Below, one piece after another: positions 1-10,260 of a DNA stretch of 64,000 bases. Both the position numbers and the translations under genes were made by a program. The stretch lies in contig JBBHKE010001546.1 in assembly GCA_037447655.1 (NCBI GenBank), positions 1-64,000 on the forward strand, written 5' to 3'. This DNA comes from Zygnema cylindricum. Lineage: Eukaryota > Streptophyta > Zygnematophyceae > Zygnematales > Zygnemataceae. A model generated the notes under the pieces. It was not told the DNA's origin. It did no database searches and saw nothing but the letters and a program-made list of their open reading frames with translations. The first letter of the stretch is position 1. Each line of letters begins with the position of its first letter.

Positions 1-53
1 TCCTCTAACAATTTTAAAGAATAGGAGAAGAGTACAACTGTGGGAAAATTCAA
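1..53. repeat. Inverted copy of the segment at about 3461-3515
   Basis: Read on the minus strand, these bases match 3461-3515 with only about two differences (shared pieces include CTTTGAATTTTCCCACAGTT). The copia fragment starts immediately to the right, so this is the host flank of that fragment. The same flank occurs without copia sequence 3.4 kb away in the opposite orientation. Confidence 0.8.
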
Positions 54-955
54 AGCCAAGGAATGTTTAGGCTTAACCTGAGTAATGATAAGAAGAATGC
101 TTACTATGTTGGTGTCCAAAACTTGATGATTTGGCATAAGCGGTTGGGGCATGTGCACTTTGATTGGCCGAAGGAAATGAAAAATCTTCGTGTAGTAGAA
201 GGTATTCAGTTTAGGGATAATGAAATGGTGGATGATTGTATTGGTTGTGCCCAAGGTAAGGCTCACAGACTCTCCTTTCCCAAAATTGCCACATATAGAG
301 GTGAGAAAGTGCTAGATCTTGTCCACTCAGATATCTAGGGACCAGCAAAGGTACCTTTGGTAGGAGTTAAGAGGTTCATGATGACAATCACTGATGACTG
401 GTCTAGATATTCTAGAATCTACTACTTAAAAACAAAGTTTGAAGCAACTTACTTCAAAGAATATAATGCTTGGAGTGAAAAGTTGCACGGAACCCCCATT
501 AAGAGAATAAGGAGTGATAATGGGGGAAAATATACCTCTAACCAGTTTGAGGAATACCTAAGAGATGGCAGAGCTTAGCATGAGAAAACTGTACCATATA
601 ATCCAGAACAAAATGGGGTAGTTGAGAGGTTGAAGCGCACTCCAGGAGATAGCGTATGTAGTATGTTGGCCAAAAAGAAAATAGGAAAAAGGTTTTGGGC
701 TGAAGCCATGAACTGTGCTAACTACATTAAGAATATAGTCTTTACCTCAGCCGTGAAAGGAATGACACCTTATGAGAGATGGGTTGGAAAGAAACCAAAT
801 ATTTCTCACCTGAAAGTATTCGATAGTCAAGTTTACAGTCTTGACACGCATAGGAAGAAATGGAATCTAGATGGTAAAGGGAAACCGCGAAATGTTGTGG
901 GATATGATGAGGATGTCAAGGGATTTAGAGTCTATGACTTAGCTGAACAAGATAC
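51..955 (+). pseudogene. Degenerate Ty1/copia pol fragment (GAG-pre-integrase and integrase)
   Basis: The translation follows element A (41289-42180) closely. It holds the GAG-pre-integrase motif (IWHKRLGHVHFD), the integrase core with a first Asp (LVHSDI), the second Asp (RSDNGG) and the Glu region (NPEQNGVVERL), then the YDEDVKGFRVYDLA segment. Two in-frame stops, near 336 and 576, break it, and both ends are cut off: gag, protease, reverse transcriptase, RNase H and LTRs are missing. It cannot make a functional protein and is an old relic of the family seen at 30-45 kb. The family assignment is secure; the exact ends are good to about 10 bases. Confidence 0.9.
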
Positions 956-1740
956 CTCAGCAGCATGGAGTTATCATGATGGGGATTATTTGATCCCTCT
1001 ACCCTCAAGATTAACAGCTTTTAGTCCGGTGAGAGGACCCATCTTCCCGGGACGGTGAAAAGTGATCGCAATCGCAGATCCACGATGAGGGAGATATTCG
1101 GAATCTGCCATATCCCTACACACGTTACGCAAAGTGAGGCGAACGAATTTGGATGGAGGCATGCGGTGGGAAACGATTTCTCCATGCGACTCAACTTTGG
1201 GGCACTGCCAGAAAGAAAGGTTGCGGGAAAGCCTCGCAAATACATGTCTCCCGAGACGGTCATACTTAGACAAAACGACCGGAGAAAAGCAGATGGGTTT
1301 CATCGATGAAGCAAATGCAGGAACGGTAACGCCTCGAACAAAAGCGATCGTGCAAATGGGTGTTCTTGGCCAGACGAATGTACCATTAAGGCCCTTTTCT
1401 TGTCCCCGCTGCGTGGCATATGTTAGGGCGTGCGGTATATGACATTAAACCTTTACGTCGGAAATGGTTCTCAGACACTGTATTCACCTGGATAATGACC
1501 TTTGCCGAAAATCATTTGCCATTGATATTCTAAAGTTGGAGAATTCGAACTCGACGAAAAAAAATAGATATGATGTGATGGAGTTGACATCTTTTTGGTA
1601 AAAACCCCACCGCTTTTCACCATCGGTCCAATTTTTGGGCCGAATGTTTTAATTGGTCCGAATAGGTCCGAATACAATATGGGTCTTAAGGTCATATTGT
1701 ATGTTTTGCATACAATAGGCATGTTGTATGGGCCTACTTT
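956..1740. other. No recognised gene
   Basis: Short open frames exist but none resembles a known family. The only structure noticed is a short inverted repeat around 1674-1702 (ACAATATG with CATATTGT). Confidence 0.4.
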
Positions 1741-1744
1741 AACC

Positions 1745-2010
1745 TACTTTTGAATTATGATTTGGATCGTAGGCACTTTTGAAAAGTGATCTTTGAATTG
1801 TCGGTCAAATGACAGTTGACGCGTTTCTCATCAGTCCATCTTCACTAAATAAGTTACAACACGCCAAGCTCGTTACCCATCTACGTTTTCTATCTTCAAC
1901 ATTTTCCGATCGGCGTATGTCACTGTTGGGTTTCAAATGATGCTCCAATATGCAATCAACATTTAATGGGATTTTGCATGTTTCCATCCCTTGTTCAAAC
2001 CTTTCCCTCA
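1745..2010. repeat. Diverged duplicate of 5955-6490
   Basis: The two stretches share, in the same order, GGTAGGCAC-like and CTTTGAATTGTCGGTCAAA blocks, a TTACCCATCTA block and an AATCA(A/G)CATTTAATG block. They look like an old non-coding direct duplication within the B12D array. No coding potential was seen. Confidence 0.65.
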
Positions 2011-2700
2011 GGTTAATTCAGGTTACTTATTTGAGTTATTTCCAAAAATTGTATGTAGTTACCCATGAGAGATGCTTTACGCTTGATAATTTGTTTTATA
2101 TGATTCTTTAGTTTTCTAAGTAATTAGCTACAAATACTTTTCTTTTGAGCCAAAGACTCTTATCTTACAAGTCTTGTGGGGATTGCCACGTCTTGTGTAG
2201 ATTTCCACTAAAACTAAAACGTGCAATTTAAATGATTTCATTTCCTCGATAGAATTGACTTGACCAAGTTATATTGTTGCATAAACAGAAATTAGGATTA
2301 ATGGAGCTTCTGAAAAAACTTTTACGTATAGTCAAAGCTGACCGTTTCGATCACATTTATCTGTCCAAACCGACTACCTCAGCAGTGTAAATTGTTATGT
2401 TTATAATTTAGTAATGTTTAAAATTTATAATATAATTGTTTGTGCATGTTTAGCAACACCCAGAGTTTCTCAATAAAAATTTAGGTTTTGAATTGCAGCC
2501 CCCGAAAAAGTCAAATTTGCCATACATTTTGTGAGTTAGAAAAAAGAAAAAAATTTAAAGATCTCAATGCCATTGTATGTTGTACAATCCAGGCTTAGCC
2601 AATAAAAAAGTACCATGAAGGAGATTATATTATCGAACTAGTAACACTGGTGAGTTAAGAAAAAAAAAACAACGTAATTTTATGGAATTAAAAGGTTTTT
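2010..2700. other. AT-rich stretch, nothing recognised
   Basis: Low-complexity AT-rich DNA with no convincing frame, repeat or RNA motif. Confidence 0.4.
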
Positions 2701-4990
2701 AGATGAACGTCATGGTCTTGGATTATGGGACAATACTGAAATGGATAATGACAAATTGAAGAAATTGGGAATAAATAGAGGATTGCAAGAAATCAGAAAG
2801 AATATAAAAAAATCAAAAAATTCATTAAGGGGAAGGAAACGGGAAGATGTCAGTGGGGAATAGAGAGAATTAGAGGATACAGAAAGGAATTGTATGAAAC
2901 CATAAAATATTGGAGCAAATCATACCAACTGGAAATAATATAGGCTACTCAAAGAAATTTAAGAGATCAAAGCGAATCCACAGGAAACGGGAAAATCGGA
3001 AAAGGCGGAAGTGGTTGAAGGAAAAATCGAAAGTTTGGAGAAATCGGTCAAAACTGGAAGATACTGGTGGAAACTGGAAAAAAAAAAATGGACGAGCAGG
3101 AAGTAAAACTGGATAGTATTGGGGGATATTGAAGGAGGAGGATTGGAATTTAAATGGAGGCAACTGGAGGGACATGTGAAAAAGTCGAGGGGCTTGATAA
3201 CAAGTCAACGTTTTCCTAAGTGATTAGAAGATGGAGGGAATTTAAGAGATCGAAGAGTTAAGGGGAGAGAAACGTCGGGGGTAATTAAGAGGAAAATGAA
3301 TAAAGTTTAAAGGTAACGAAGGCAAATGAATAATCATCAGAGGTAATTGAACTGAGCCTACTCCGAGCCGATATTTGTCACCTGTAAAGAGTAACACCTT
3401 TTCAAAACATCCTTTCACGGTATCTTACAGATTAATTACAGAAACCGGTCTTATTTACATCTTTGAATTTTCCCACAGTTGTCCTCTTCTCCCATTCTTT
3501 AAAATTGTTAGAGGAAATAAGGTTTATAAAGGAGGGAGGAAGAGAGGGAGGGACGGGGAGGGACGGGGGGAGGGAGGGAGGGAGGGAGGGAGGGCTTTTG
3601 AGGGGCTTTTGGAAGGAATGGGTGATTTGTACAATGAGTAGAAGGAACTGGTTAAATTTAAGAAGCGAAAAAAATAGTTTAGAAAAAAATGAGGCAAAAT
3701 GGGAGAATTGCAAAAATATGGAAGAGGCTTTGCAGTAGTTAAAGAGAATTGGGTTTGAATGCAGGAAATTGGACGAATTGGGGAGGATGTTGCGATTGAA
3801 TTCGAAAAAGAAACACTGGAAGACATAAATTGACATGGAAGTGGAACTGTACGGAATCTACAAATATTGAAAAAATGATATGAAAATGAAAGAAGTAAAA
3901 AGAAGAAGAAATCAAGATTGGGAGTCCCGGAGGAAATTCAAAAAAGGGAAATAGGACAGAAATAGGGGGAATTGGAAAGAATTTGGAGGGAATAACAGGC
4001 ATAAGAAAGGACGATAGAGAAGTTCAAGGCATTTTCATAATCACAGTGAACCGTAGGGAATAAAGAGAAAATTAGAGGAAACTACAAGAATCACTGAACA
4101 GGTAGCCGAAAGAACGTAGAAGAGATTTATGATCATTAGAGTTGATTCAATGGTATTATCGGCAATTTAGAGGGACTAGGTATAGAGGGTCCCAATGCGC
4201 TCAATTTCCTCAATACTTTTCCAAAATGTCTTTTGATACCATATTGCAAACAAAATCTGGGAGAAAACATCCAACACTCATCTAAGCACTTTCCCTCTCA
4301 ATTTTTTCACCTCTCTTCTTCCATATATATTCGAGGAAAAAAGACCAGATCAATTCGCAAAACAACACAACAGTTCGGATGTTGTGTACTCTCTCTCCCA
4401 CCCTCTCCCTTTCTCTGCCTCACTCTCCCACTCTCCATCCAATGCTCCGATTTCTCTTGCCCCATTTTCTCACTGCCTCATCTTCCATTAGGTCCAAAAC
4501 AAACAGCAGTTCACATTCTATTCCTACTCAGGTATTCATACAGACACAGCATTTTTTTCTTTTTTGGGGAAGTGGGGGAAAAACTTCTGTTTTGCAGCAA
4601 TCGGCTGACATTCATTTCAAAAATTCGGATTAATTACTATAACAACCTAAAAAAATTAACTGTTTAACTACAAAATGACTATGTCGTTCTCTATTGTACT
4701 GATCTAGTAGGAACAAAATATATGAAAATTTACTTGTTTAGGCATTAGCCCTCAAATCTACAGCCCTAAAATCTACAGCCCTAGTTGTTGTTCCTCTATA
4801 TAATGTATATGTGGAAGTATCATCAAGCTCAAGGAGAACAGCATTGGCTGGAAAAATGGTACAGTTCTTTCAGCTGAAAACTTGAGGAAGGAGAAAGTAA
4901 ACATCCATCCTTCAAGTAAGCCGTCAGTCAAAGGGCAGTAAGGCCCATTATTACGAAACAACTTATCCACACATGAGAAAGACTACCCAG
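2700..4990 (-). repeat. 3'-flank block of B12D gene 1 (subtype A), purine-rich on the plus strand
   Basis: This stretch lies downstream of gene 1 and matches the 3' flanks of gene 3 (about 10260-12290) and, inverted, gene 4 (about 15411-17100). Shared blocks include AAGGCATTTTCAT.ATCACAG (near 4027 and 11438), GTCTTTTGA.ACCAT.TTGCAA (near 4219 and 11663), and the CTTGTTTAGGC block near the gene (4734 and 12050). The plus strand is strikingly rich in GGAA/GAAA words, so the gene-sense strand is pyrimidine-rich. No long conserved reading frame was found. Confidence 0.7.
3530..3598. repeat. (GGGA)n-type microsatellite
   Basis: About 70 bases of GGGA/GGGAC repeats, purine-only on the plus strand. 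The open frames predicted through it are composition artefacts. Confidence 0.9.
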
Positions 4991-4999
4991 ATTGGTCGA

Positions 5000-5421
5000 T
5001 CAATGTTTCCCAACGGGCGTCAACGGGTTGGAGGTAGACTCAAAGTCGTAGAATCTCTGCAAAACAGAAAAGAGTAAAATGAGTGGTGGGATATGAAAGG
5101 TAAGAGTGGGAAATCAGAGAGAAATCGACTTGGGGAGAAGTTGAGAAGGAGAGGAGAAGAGTGAGAAGAGGTGGAAGTTTTAGGAAAGCAGGAGTCTGTC
5201 CTCACCCTGACGGTTTCCCTTAGTGGGCCATGTTTGTAGGTGTGTCCCTGTGCCTCTGTGAGCGAGGCTCCTCCCTCCATCCTCTTCGTCTTGCTGAGAA
5301 GCACCTCCGGAGCCGTACTAAACGACCTCACACACGTGTAAGTCATGAAGCTCAGCGCCACGCTCATCATGCCCACCAGCGGGTACACCTCCGGCTTCAC
5401 CCATCGGCTCAGGCCCGCCAT
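5000..5421 (-). CDS. B12D-family (NDUFA4/MLRQ-like) protein, array copy 1, two exons
   Basis: Exon 1 is 5206-5421, a 149-bp GT-AG intron is 5057-5205, and exon 2 is 5000-5056, giving 90 residues. The N-terminus (SRWVKPEVYPLV) matches the RWxxPEVYPL signature of plant B12D proteins. It is followed by a hydrophobic segment (residues about 13-33), the APEV motif, and a basic then hydrophilic tail ending in PVGKH. B12D proteins are small single-pass proteins related to the NDUFA4/MLRQ subunit and are usually placed in mitochondria; that role is inferred here. The downstream tail (RFYDFESTSNPL) does not match typical plant B12D. It belongs to subtype A (short intron) and is divergent from gene 2. 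The start is the first ATG after the CCCCGTTT tract. The splice sites are inferred because all five copies conserve the CAGG/GTGAGG donor and the TGCAG acceptor. Confidence 0.75.
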
Positions 5422-5428
5422 CGCACAG

Positions 5429-5472
5429 CACGGGGAAACGGGGAAACGGGTAATGGGGGAAACGGGGAACTG
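5429..5472 (-). repeat. Short degenerate GGGGAAAC tract upstream of gene 1
   Basis: Two clean and several degenerate 8-base units lie directly before the start codon of gene 1 (plus strand GGGGAAAC, gene-sense CCCCGTTT). It is the most decayed of the five tracts. Confidence 0.85.
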
Positions 5473-5635
5473 CGCAAGACGGGGAATTAGAGACGGTAAA
5501 AGGTAAAATAGCAGGAAACTGGAAATGGGAAGTGGGAACTAAAGACTTTAGGGAAGTGGACAAAATGTTCTGAGGGGAAAACGATGGAAATCTTGGAAAC
5601 TTGACAAACGGAAGGCAGGCAGAAAAAGAAGTCTT

Positions 5636-5830
5636 GTTTTTTTTTTGGTGTCTAGTTTTCCCGCGGCTGTTGCTTTTGTACCATTTTCCTCGCGGAGATG
5701 GGATGTACAAAAACTTGGAAAGGTTCCCAAGGTGTACGGATGACGGCAGAGCTTTCCGCCTTGCTGGTCGCCAACGCAGCATGTGGATGCCACGCTGGAT
5801 CTATTTGGCGGGACGCGGCGTATGTTGCCG
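5636..5830 (-). promoter_or_regulatory. Conserved upstream block of B12D gene 1
   Basis: The block lies 215-410 bp upstream of the ATG. It contains CCCGCGGCTG, a CTTTTGTACCATTTTCC block and GCTGGTCGCCAACGCAGCA followed by GCCACGCTGG. The same ordered pieces precede genes 2-5 and the first pseudogene while surrounding sequence diverges, so it is probably promoter sequence. No TATA box is assigned. Confidence 0.5.
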
Positions 5831-5954
5831 TTCTGCTTTAGCACGTGGTTTGACAAAGAGTAATCTGAACCGTTCAATTTACTTTATCAGCTGACGCGGC
5901 AAAAATGTTCATCCTGTCTGGTGAAGTCAATCCCTGCCCATGTGCAGCAGATAT

Positions 5955-6490
5955 TATAAAATTTATTTGGATGGTAGGCACGTTTCGAAATTTAACTTTG
6001 AATTGTCGGTCAAACGGTAGATTTTTGTACCCAAGGCAAACAGTATTCATTCCGATATGTTGAAATTTTGTAGGAAGATGAGATTTTGAAAATTGATTAC
6101 GCAGACGTCATTTTTCATTACTGTAAAATATCCATCGCTATGAGGGCTAATGATTTATTAGTGTTGATGCAGAATTACAGTATATAATTCCAATTTAGTG
6201 CGAAGAGACGTGGCAAAACTTCGTCCACTTCCTTAAAATTTGTTATTAACAAGCTTTTAGGCCAGAAGAAGGCAGCGACCGAACTTGTGTGCTTAATTCT
6301 AATAACTAATGGGCAGTGTAGTTGAGCATCTATTCAATTTCACTCGATATGTTACAATACTTACCCATCTAAATCAACTATTTTTAGATATGATCCCTAA
6401 ACATTTACCAATCAACTTATAGCAAGTTCAGTTTAATTGATGCCCCGTTCAACAATCAGCATTTAATGCTATATTGCATGTTATGGCGTT
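5955..6490. repeat. Diverged duplicate of 1745-2010
   Basis: Matches the earlier stretch in order with insertions (GGTAGGCACG, TTTGAATTGTCGGTCAAAC, TTACCCATCTA, CAGCATTTAATGC). Non-coding. Confidence 0.6.
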
Positions 6491-8150
6491 TTTACATTGA
6501 AACCAGGACCTTTGGTTTCAGTCCCTCGATGCAAAAAGCTAATCCGCAAGCACGAATCCCTTACACAACAAATCGTATTTCACTTCTTGAGCCACTCAAA
6601 TTGACTGTACAGAGTGTTAAGACAAAGTGTCAATGTGTTCACCTTCATGTTTGAATTTGTCAAAACACCAAAATGTATTAGAAAAAAAACTTGTAACATA
6701 ACAAACATTAAAACAGAGAGAAAAATCAATAAAAATGATTGCTCATTGCCTGAGGGTACACCTAGACAGACACAAACGGTTTTTTTTTATTTGTTGGAGC
6801 TTGTACTAATGAAAATACTATATTTTCTTCTTCGTTACTATTAATGCATGCGGCACCAAAATCGAAGATTAACTTTGAACACCTACGCCTATGTAACTCA
6901 AAACTCGTTTGATGTTCTTTTTGCGTAAGTACATGTGTTGGCAAGTAATTGCTTCACACAAACCAACATTTATGGCGCTATATCTATTGATCTGGTACGA
7001 TATCATAGTTTTGCGTAAATCAACAAACATGGTTACAAATGTATGATGTAATTTTTTCATCGTAAAATGTCCAATTTTCTCTTTTTAGATACGATGGGTT
7101 GTTGAAGCAAGAAACTAAAAAAGAAAATGCTTGAATCCACATAAAGACGATAATGTTGAATTTTCAACTGATACACATTTTCAGTTTATATTGTCCACTT
7201 TACATAAATTTCAGGCATTAATAATGGGTTTTAAAACGATAAACAAATGGTTTATTGTGTGTAAGTGTGTGTATTTTATACACAATGTATCTTGTTGTTC
7301 ATCACTTCATCCAAATTTATGTACGACGCAACCTTAAACACTTCATTTTAGTGTTGTTGTTATTTCTTTGTTTTTGAACGATTACGGATTAGGGTGCGTT
7401 TCCTTAGAAGACCCAATAGTCAAGATAAGTTACAAAATTAGCTTATCTGTCAGTTTGTGGCAGATGGAGGACCTTGAGGACTTTCTTTGTTGCTGATGGT
7501 TTTATCGTCATTTCCGCTTGATATCTTTCACTAAGTGCTACATGGGATCCAACCTATATCCGCTACAAATCTCACTTTATAGTTAGTGAACTATAAGCAT
7601 TAACACTTTGTAAAACAACTAAAGTAAAGTATGTACAAGTTCGTGGCCCAGTACAAGACATGTAATCTAATAGCGATATTAATACTAATTTATGATTTTG
7701 GGTCAAAAAACAACTTAAACGAATCAGAGTGATTAGCTCTTATAGAGATGGCTAGTGTTGCTTAGAACGATAGTATAGCAGAATGTACATAAGTTTACAC
7801 TGCGCACTTAGTAGTATATCTGACAACGTGCACATGTCCCTACATTTTGTGCTTAATATAGCATGGAATTGCACACGAATAGCGATTCGCTTGAGCAATC
7901 ATGTTTTACTCGGAATCGCACGATTTTTCTTGCCGAGTCGCACTGAAATAATGTTTCATTATTTGTGGTTCACTTCGCGTTGCACGGGTGGTACTGTACT
8001 GTACTGTACTTGAAGGTACAATCTAGCTGAACATGGGAGTCAATTCAGAACTTCATTTAACAAAGTCGACCGAAAGTACACGCCGCAAACCAAGAGAGTT
8101 GACGGTTCCGATGTTATCTTGTCAACAGGCCACCGACAAGATTTGCTGAG
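6490..8150. other. Intergenic spacer between divergent genes 1 and 2; no gene recognised
   Basis: AT-rich sequence without a convincing frame. A small GTACT tandem repeat (four units) lies near 7991-8010. Confidence 0.5.
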
Positions 8151-8163
8151 TCTCTCCAAATAG

Positions 8164-8320
8164 CCAGCGTGACGCAGCGCGGACCTGCTGCGCTGGCGTT
8201 ACGGCGACTGATTATCCATTATCCGTACATCTGTGAACCTTTTCCAGTTCTACATCCTTTTCCCCGAGTGGGAAATGGTACAAAAGCGGCAGCTGCGGGA
8301 AGACAAAGCAAAAACAATCG
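8164..8320 (+). promoter_or_regulatory. Conserved upstream block of B12D gene 2
   Basis: Contains CCAGCGTGACGCAGC, GACCTGCTGCGCTGGCG, then TCCCCGAGTGGGAAATGGTA and AAAAGCGGCAGCTGCGGGAA. These correspond in order and spacing to blocks upstream of the other copies, 275-430 bp before the ATG. A conserved CCAGCG/CGCTGG inverted pair is visible. Regulatory function is inferred from conservation. Confidence 0.5.
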
Positions 8321-8456
8321 GATCTCTTGTTGTCTGCCTCCTCTTTTCATAAACTATCAACTTATTTTCCCATTTGTTTCCCGCTTCCTACAACCTCCAT
8401 TTCCCATTTCCTAGCTCCCATTTTGACACCCCCATTCTCCTTTCCCATCTTCTCTC

Positions 8457-8586
8457 AGTTCTCCGTTTCCCCGTTTCCCCGTTTCCCCATTTTCCCGTTT
8501 CCCCATTTTCCCGTTTCCCCGTTTCCCCGATTCCCCGTTTCCCCGTTTCCCCGTTTCCCTGTTTCCCCGTTTCCCCGTTTCCCCGT
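8457..8586 (+). repeat. (CCCCGTTT)n tandem array, about 16 units
   Basis: The longest of the five arrays. It has 8-base units with occasional CCCCATTT and CCCCGATT variants and ends 8 bases before the gene 2 ATG. The G-rich strand (GGGGAAAC)n has the spacing expected of a G-quadruplex-forming repeat. Confidence 0.95.
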
Positions 8587-8594
8587 GCTGTGCG

Positions 8595-9182
8595 ATGGCG
8601 GGCCTGAGCCGATGGGTGAAGCCGGAGGTGTACCCGCTGGTGGGCATGATGAGCGTGGCGCTGAGCTTCATGACTTACACGTGTGTGAGGTCATTTAGTA
8701 CGGCTCCGGAGGTGCTTCTCAGCAAGACGAAGAGGATGGAGGGAGGAGCCTCGCTCACAGAGGCACAGGGACACACCTACAAACACGGCCCACTAAGGGA
8801 AACCGTCAGGGTGAGGATAAATCTCTCGCTCTCCCCCCTCTCTCTCTCTCTCTCTCGCTCTCTCTCGCTCTCACTTTCTCTCTCTTTATCTCTTCTGACC
8901 CACTCTTGCACCGGTTCTCTATCTTTTCCTCTTTTCCCTCTTCGTTGTTTTCCTGGCGTTCCTCCATTTTTTTCCCGTTTTTTTGTTTTCTTCCTAATCC
9001 ACTCATGTTTTCATTCTCCTTCTATTCTCATTTTTTCCGCACGTTTCATTTTTATTCTCTTTTCTTTTTCTTTCTCCTCCTTGTTGTCTCCTCCTTACGC
9101 TTTCGCCTGTCCTTTTTTTATGCAGAGATTTTACGACTTTGAATCTACATCAAACCCATTAACACCAGTTGGCAAACACTGA
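8595..9182 (+). CDS. B12D-family (NDUFA4/MLRQ-like) protein, array copy 2, two exons
   Basis: Exon 1 is 8595-8810, the intron 8811-9125 and exon 2 9126-9182, giving 90 residues identical to copies 1 and 3. The intron (315 bp) happens to be a multiple of three without a stop, so the region also reads as one 195-codon frame, but the serine/leucine-rich middle is a CT-repeat intron bounded by GTGAGG and TGCAG. This is subtype B. Exon 2 differs from subtype A at ten positions, all synonymous, while exon 1 differs by only one or two bases. It is tail-to-tail with gene 3 and divergent from gene 1. The mitochondrial B12D assignment rests on RWVKPEVYPL and the following hydrophobic segment. Confidence 0.75.
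   Translation: MAGLSRWVKPEVYPLVGMMSVALSFMTYTCVRSFSTAPEVLLSKTKRMEGGASLTEAQGHTYKHGPLRETVRVRINLSLSPLSLSLSRSLSLSLSLSLSLLTHSCTGSLSFPLFPLRCFPGVPPFFSRFFVFFLIHSCFHSPSILIFSARFIFILFSFSFSSLLSPPYAFACPFFMQRFYDFESTSNPLTPVGKH
8832..8884 (+). repeat. CT microsatellite inside the intron of gene 2
   Basis: CT/CTCG dinucleotide run in the 5' part of the intron. The subtype-B partner gene 5 has a longer, purer version at the same place. Confidence 0.9.
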
Positions 9183-10260
9183 TTGGTTACTTAAATTATC
9201 CTTTCACACGAGTGAACTTTCTCCATCCAATAAGAGCGATCTGTCTACGATATATTCTCTGGGCCTTTGAAAAGACAGATTATCCCATGGCTTTGGTCCA
9301 AATTCAGCCCATTTAATGCCTTCTTCAAACATTTGTGGAAGCACTTTTTCAGACTAGTGTGGGTTAACAAGATTATTTGAAACTGCGGGATGTGCCATGT
9401 CCTTGCCTGGGATGACTTCCAATTGGTCACATGTTGATGCGTGTACAATATCTAGTGGAGGAATAATTTTAGATCCATAGCTTGTTTTATTATTATGTCT
9501 AGTAAATTTTCATTAGGTTAGGAAATATTCAGAGCATATTTATTTGCCTTAAGACTTAATTTAATACACAAGATGATACTGTTATTGTTGTTGATCCAAT
9601 TCCTAGATGATTTTTTGTACTAGGAATATCACAATTTCAATTATTTTATTCCATTTCAAGATGGAACTTTTTGGAGCATGGAATTCTTATGCTGGTGTAT
9701 GCGGTATTTGTATACTCTATTCCTGTAATTTGAAACAGAAATTAGGTTAAATTTTACCAATTAGGGGAAGTTTCCACCAACGGGCGTCAATTTGACTGCT
9801 ATGATACACAGTTTTTAGTAAATACTTAGCAATGAGAGAGAGGGAGAAAGGGAGAGAGAGAGGTAGTTCTGTACAGTACCGAAAATATTTTATTTCGCAT
9901 CATAAAAATATTCTGATACACGGACGGAAGGCTGTTCTTTGAGGCATAAATCTAAATACCCCCTCCCCCCCCTCTCTCTCCCTCTCTCTCTCTCTCCCTC
10001 TTCCTCTCCAGGATCCTCCCAAAATGGATAGATCGGACGAGAGATTAGGCTCTAATCTCAGGAGAGGGACAGTACTATCTTTCTCTCCATAAAATAGCGG
10101 CTAGTGGCCGGCAGCACCCTTTCTTTCTCTCTCATTCTCTCTTTTTGGATAGGGTGGAAGAAAGATGACTGCGGCTGGTTTCCCCCTTCCCTCTGCCTTC
10201 CACGCTGTCTCCATAAGTTGTTAGCAAGATAGGGACAGAGGGAAGCCTGCTTAAAGACGT
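9183..10260 (+). repeat. 3'-flank block of gene 2 (subtype B), inverted copy at about 17100-18020
   Basis: Reads as the diverged reverse complement of 17100-18020. Matching pieces include GATTGGTTAC.TAAATTATCCTTTC, GTTGATCCAATTCCTAGA, the CCATTTCAAGATGGAACTTTT block, GAGAGAGGGAGA tracts and the ATAAAATAGCGGC block. It contains GA/CT microsatellites at 9833-9865 and 9961-10015. No conserved reading frame. Confidence 0.75.

Noticed and set aside
8457-8586. CRISPR-like or telomere-like repeat array
   Set aside because: Eight-base head-to-tail units with no unique spacers, and not the plant telomere unit TTTAGGG. It is a simple tandem repeat.
8595-9182. A single 195-codon gene with a Ser/Leu-rich middle
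   Set aside because: The middle is a CT-rich intron. The other four copies have different intron lengths and sequences but the same donor, acceptor and exon 2.
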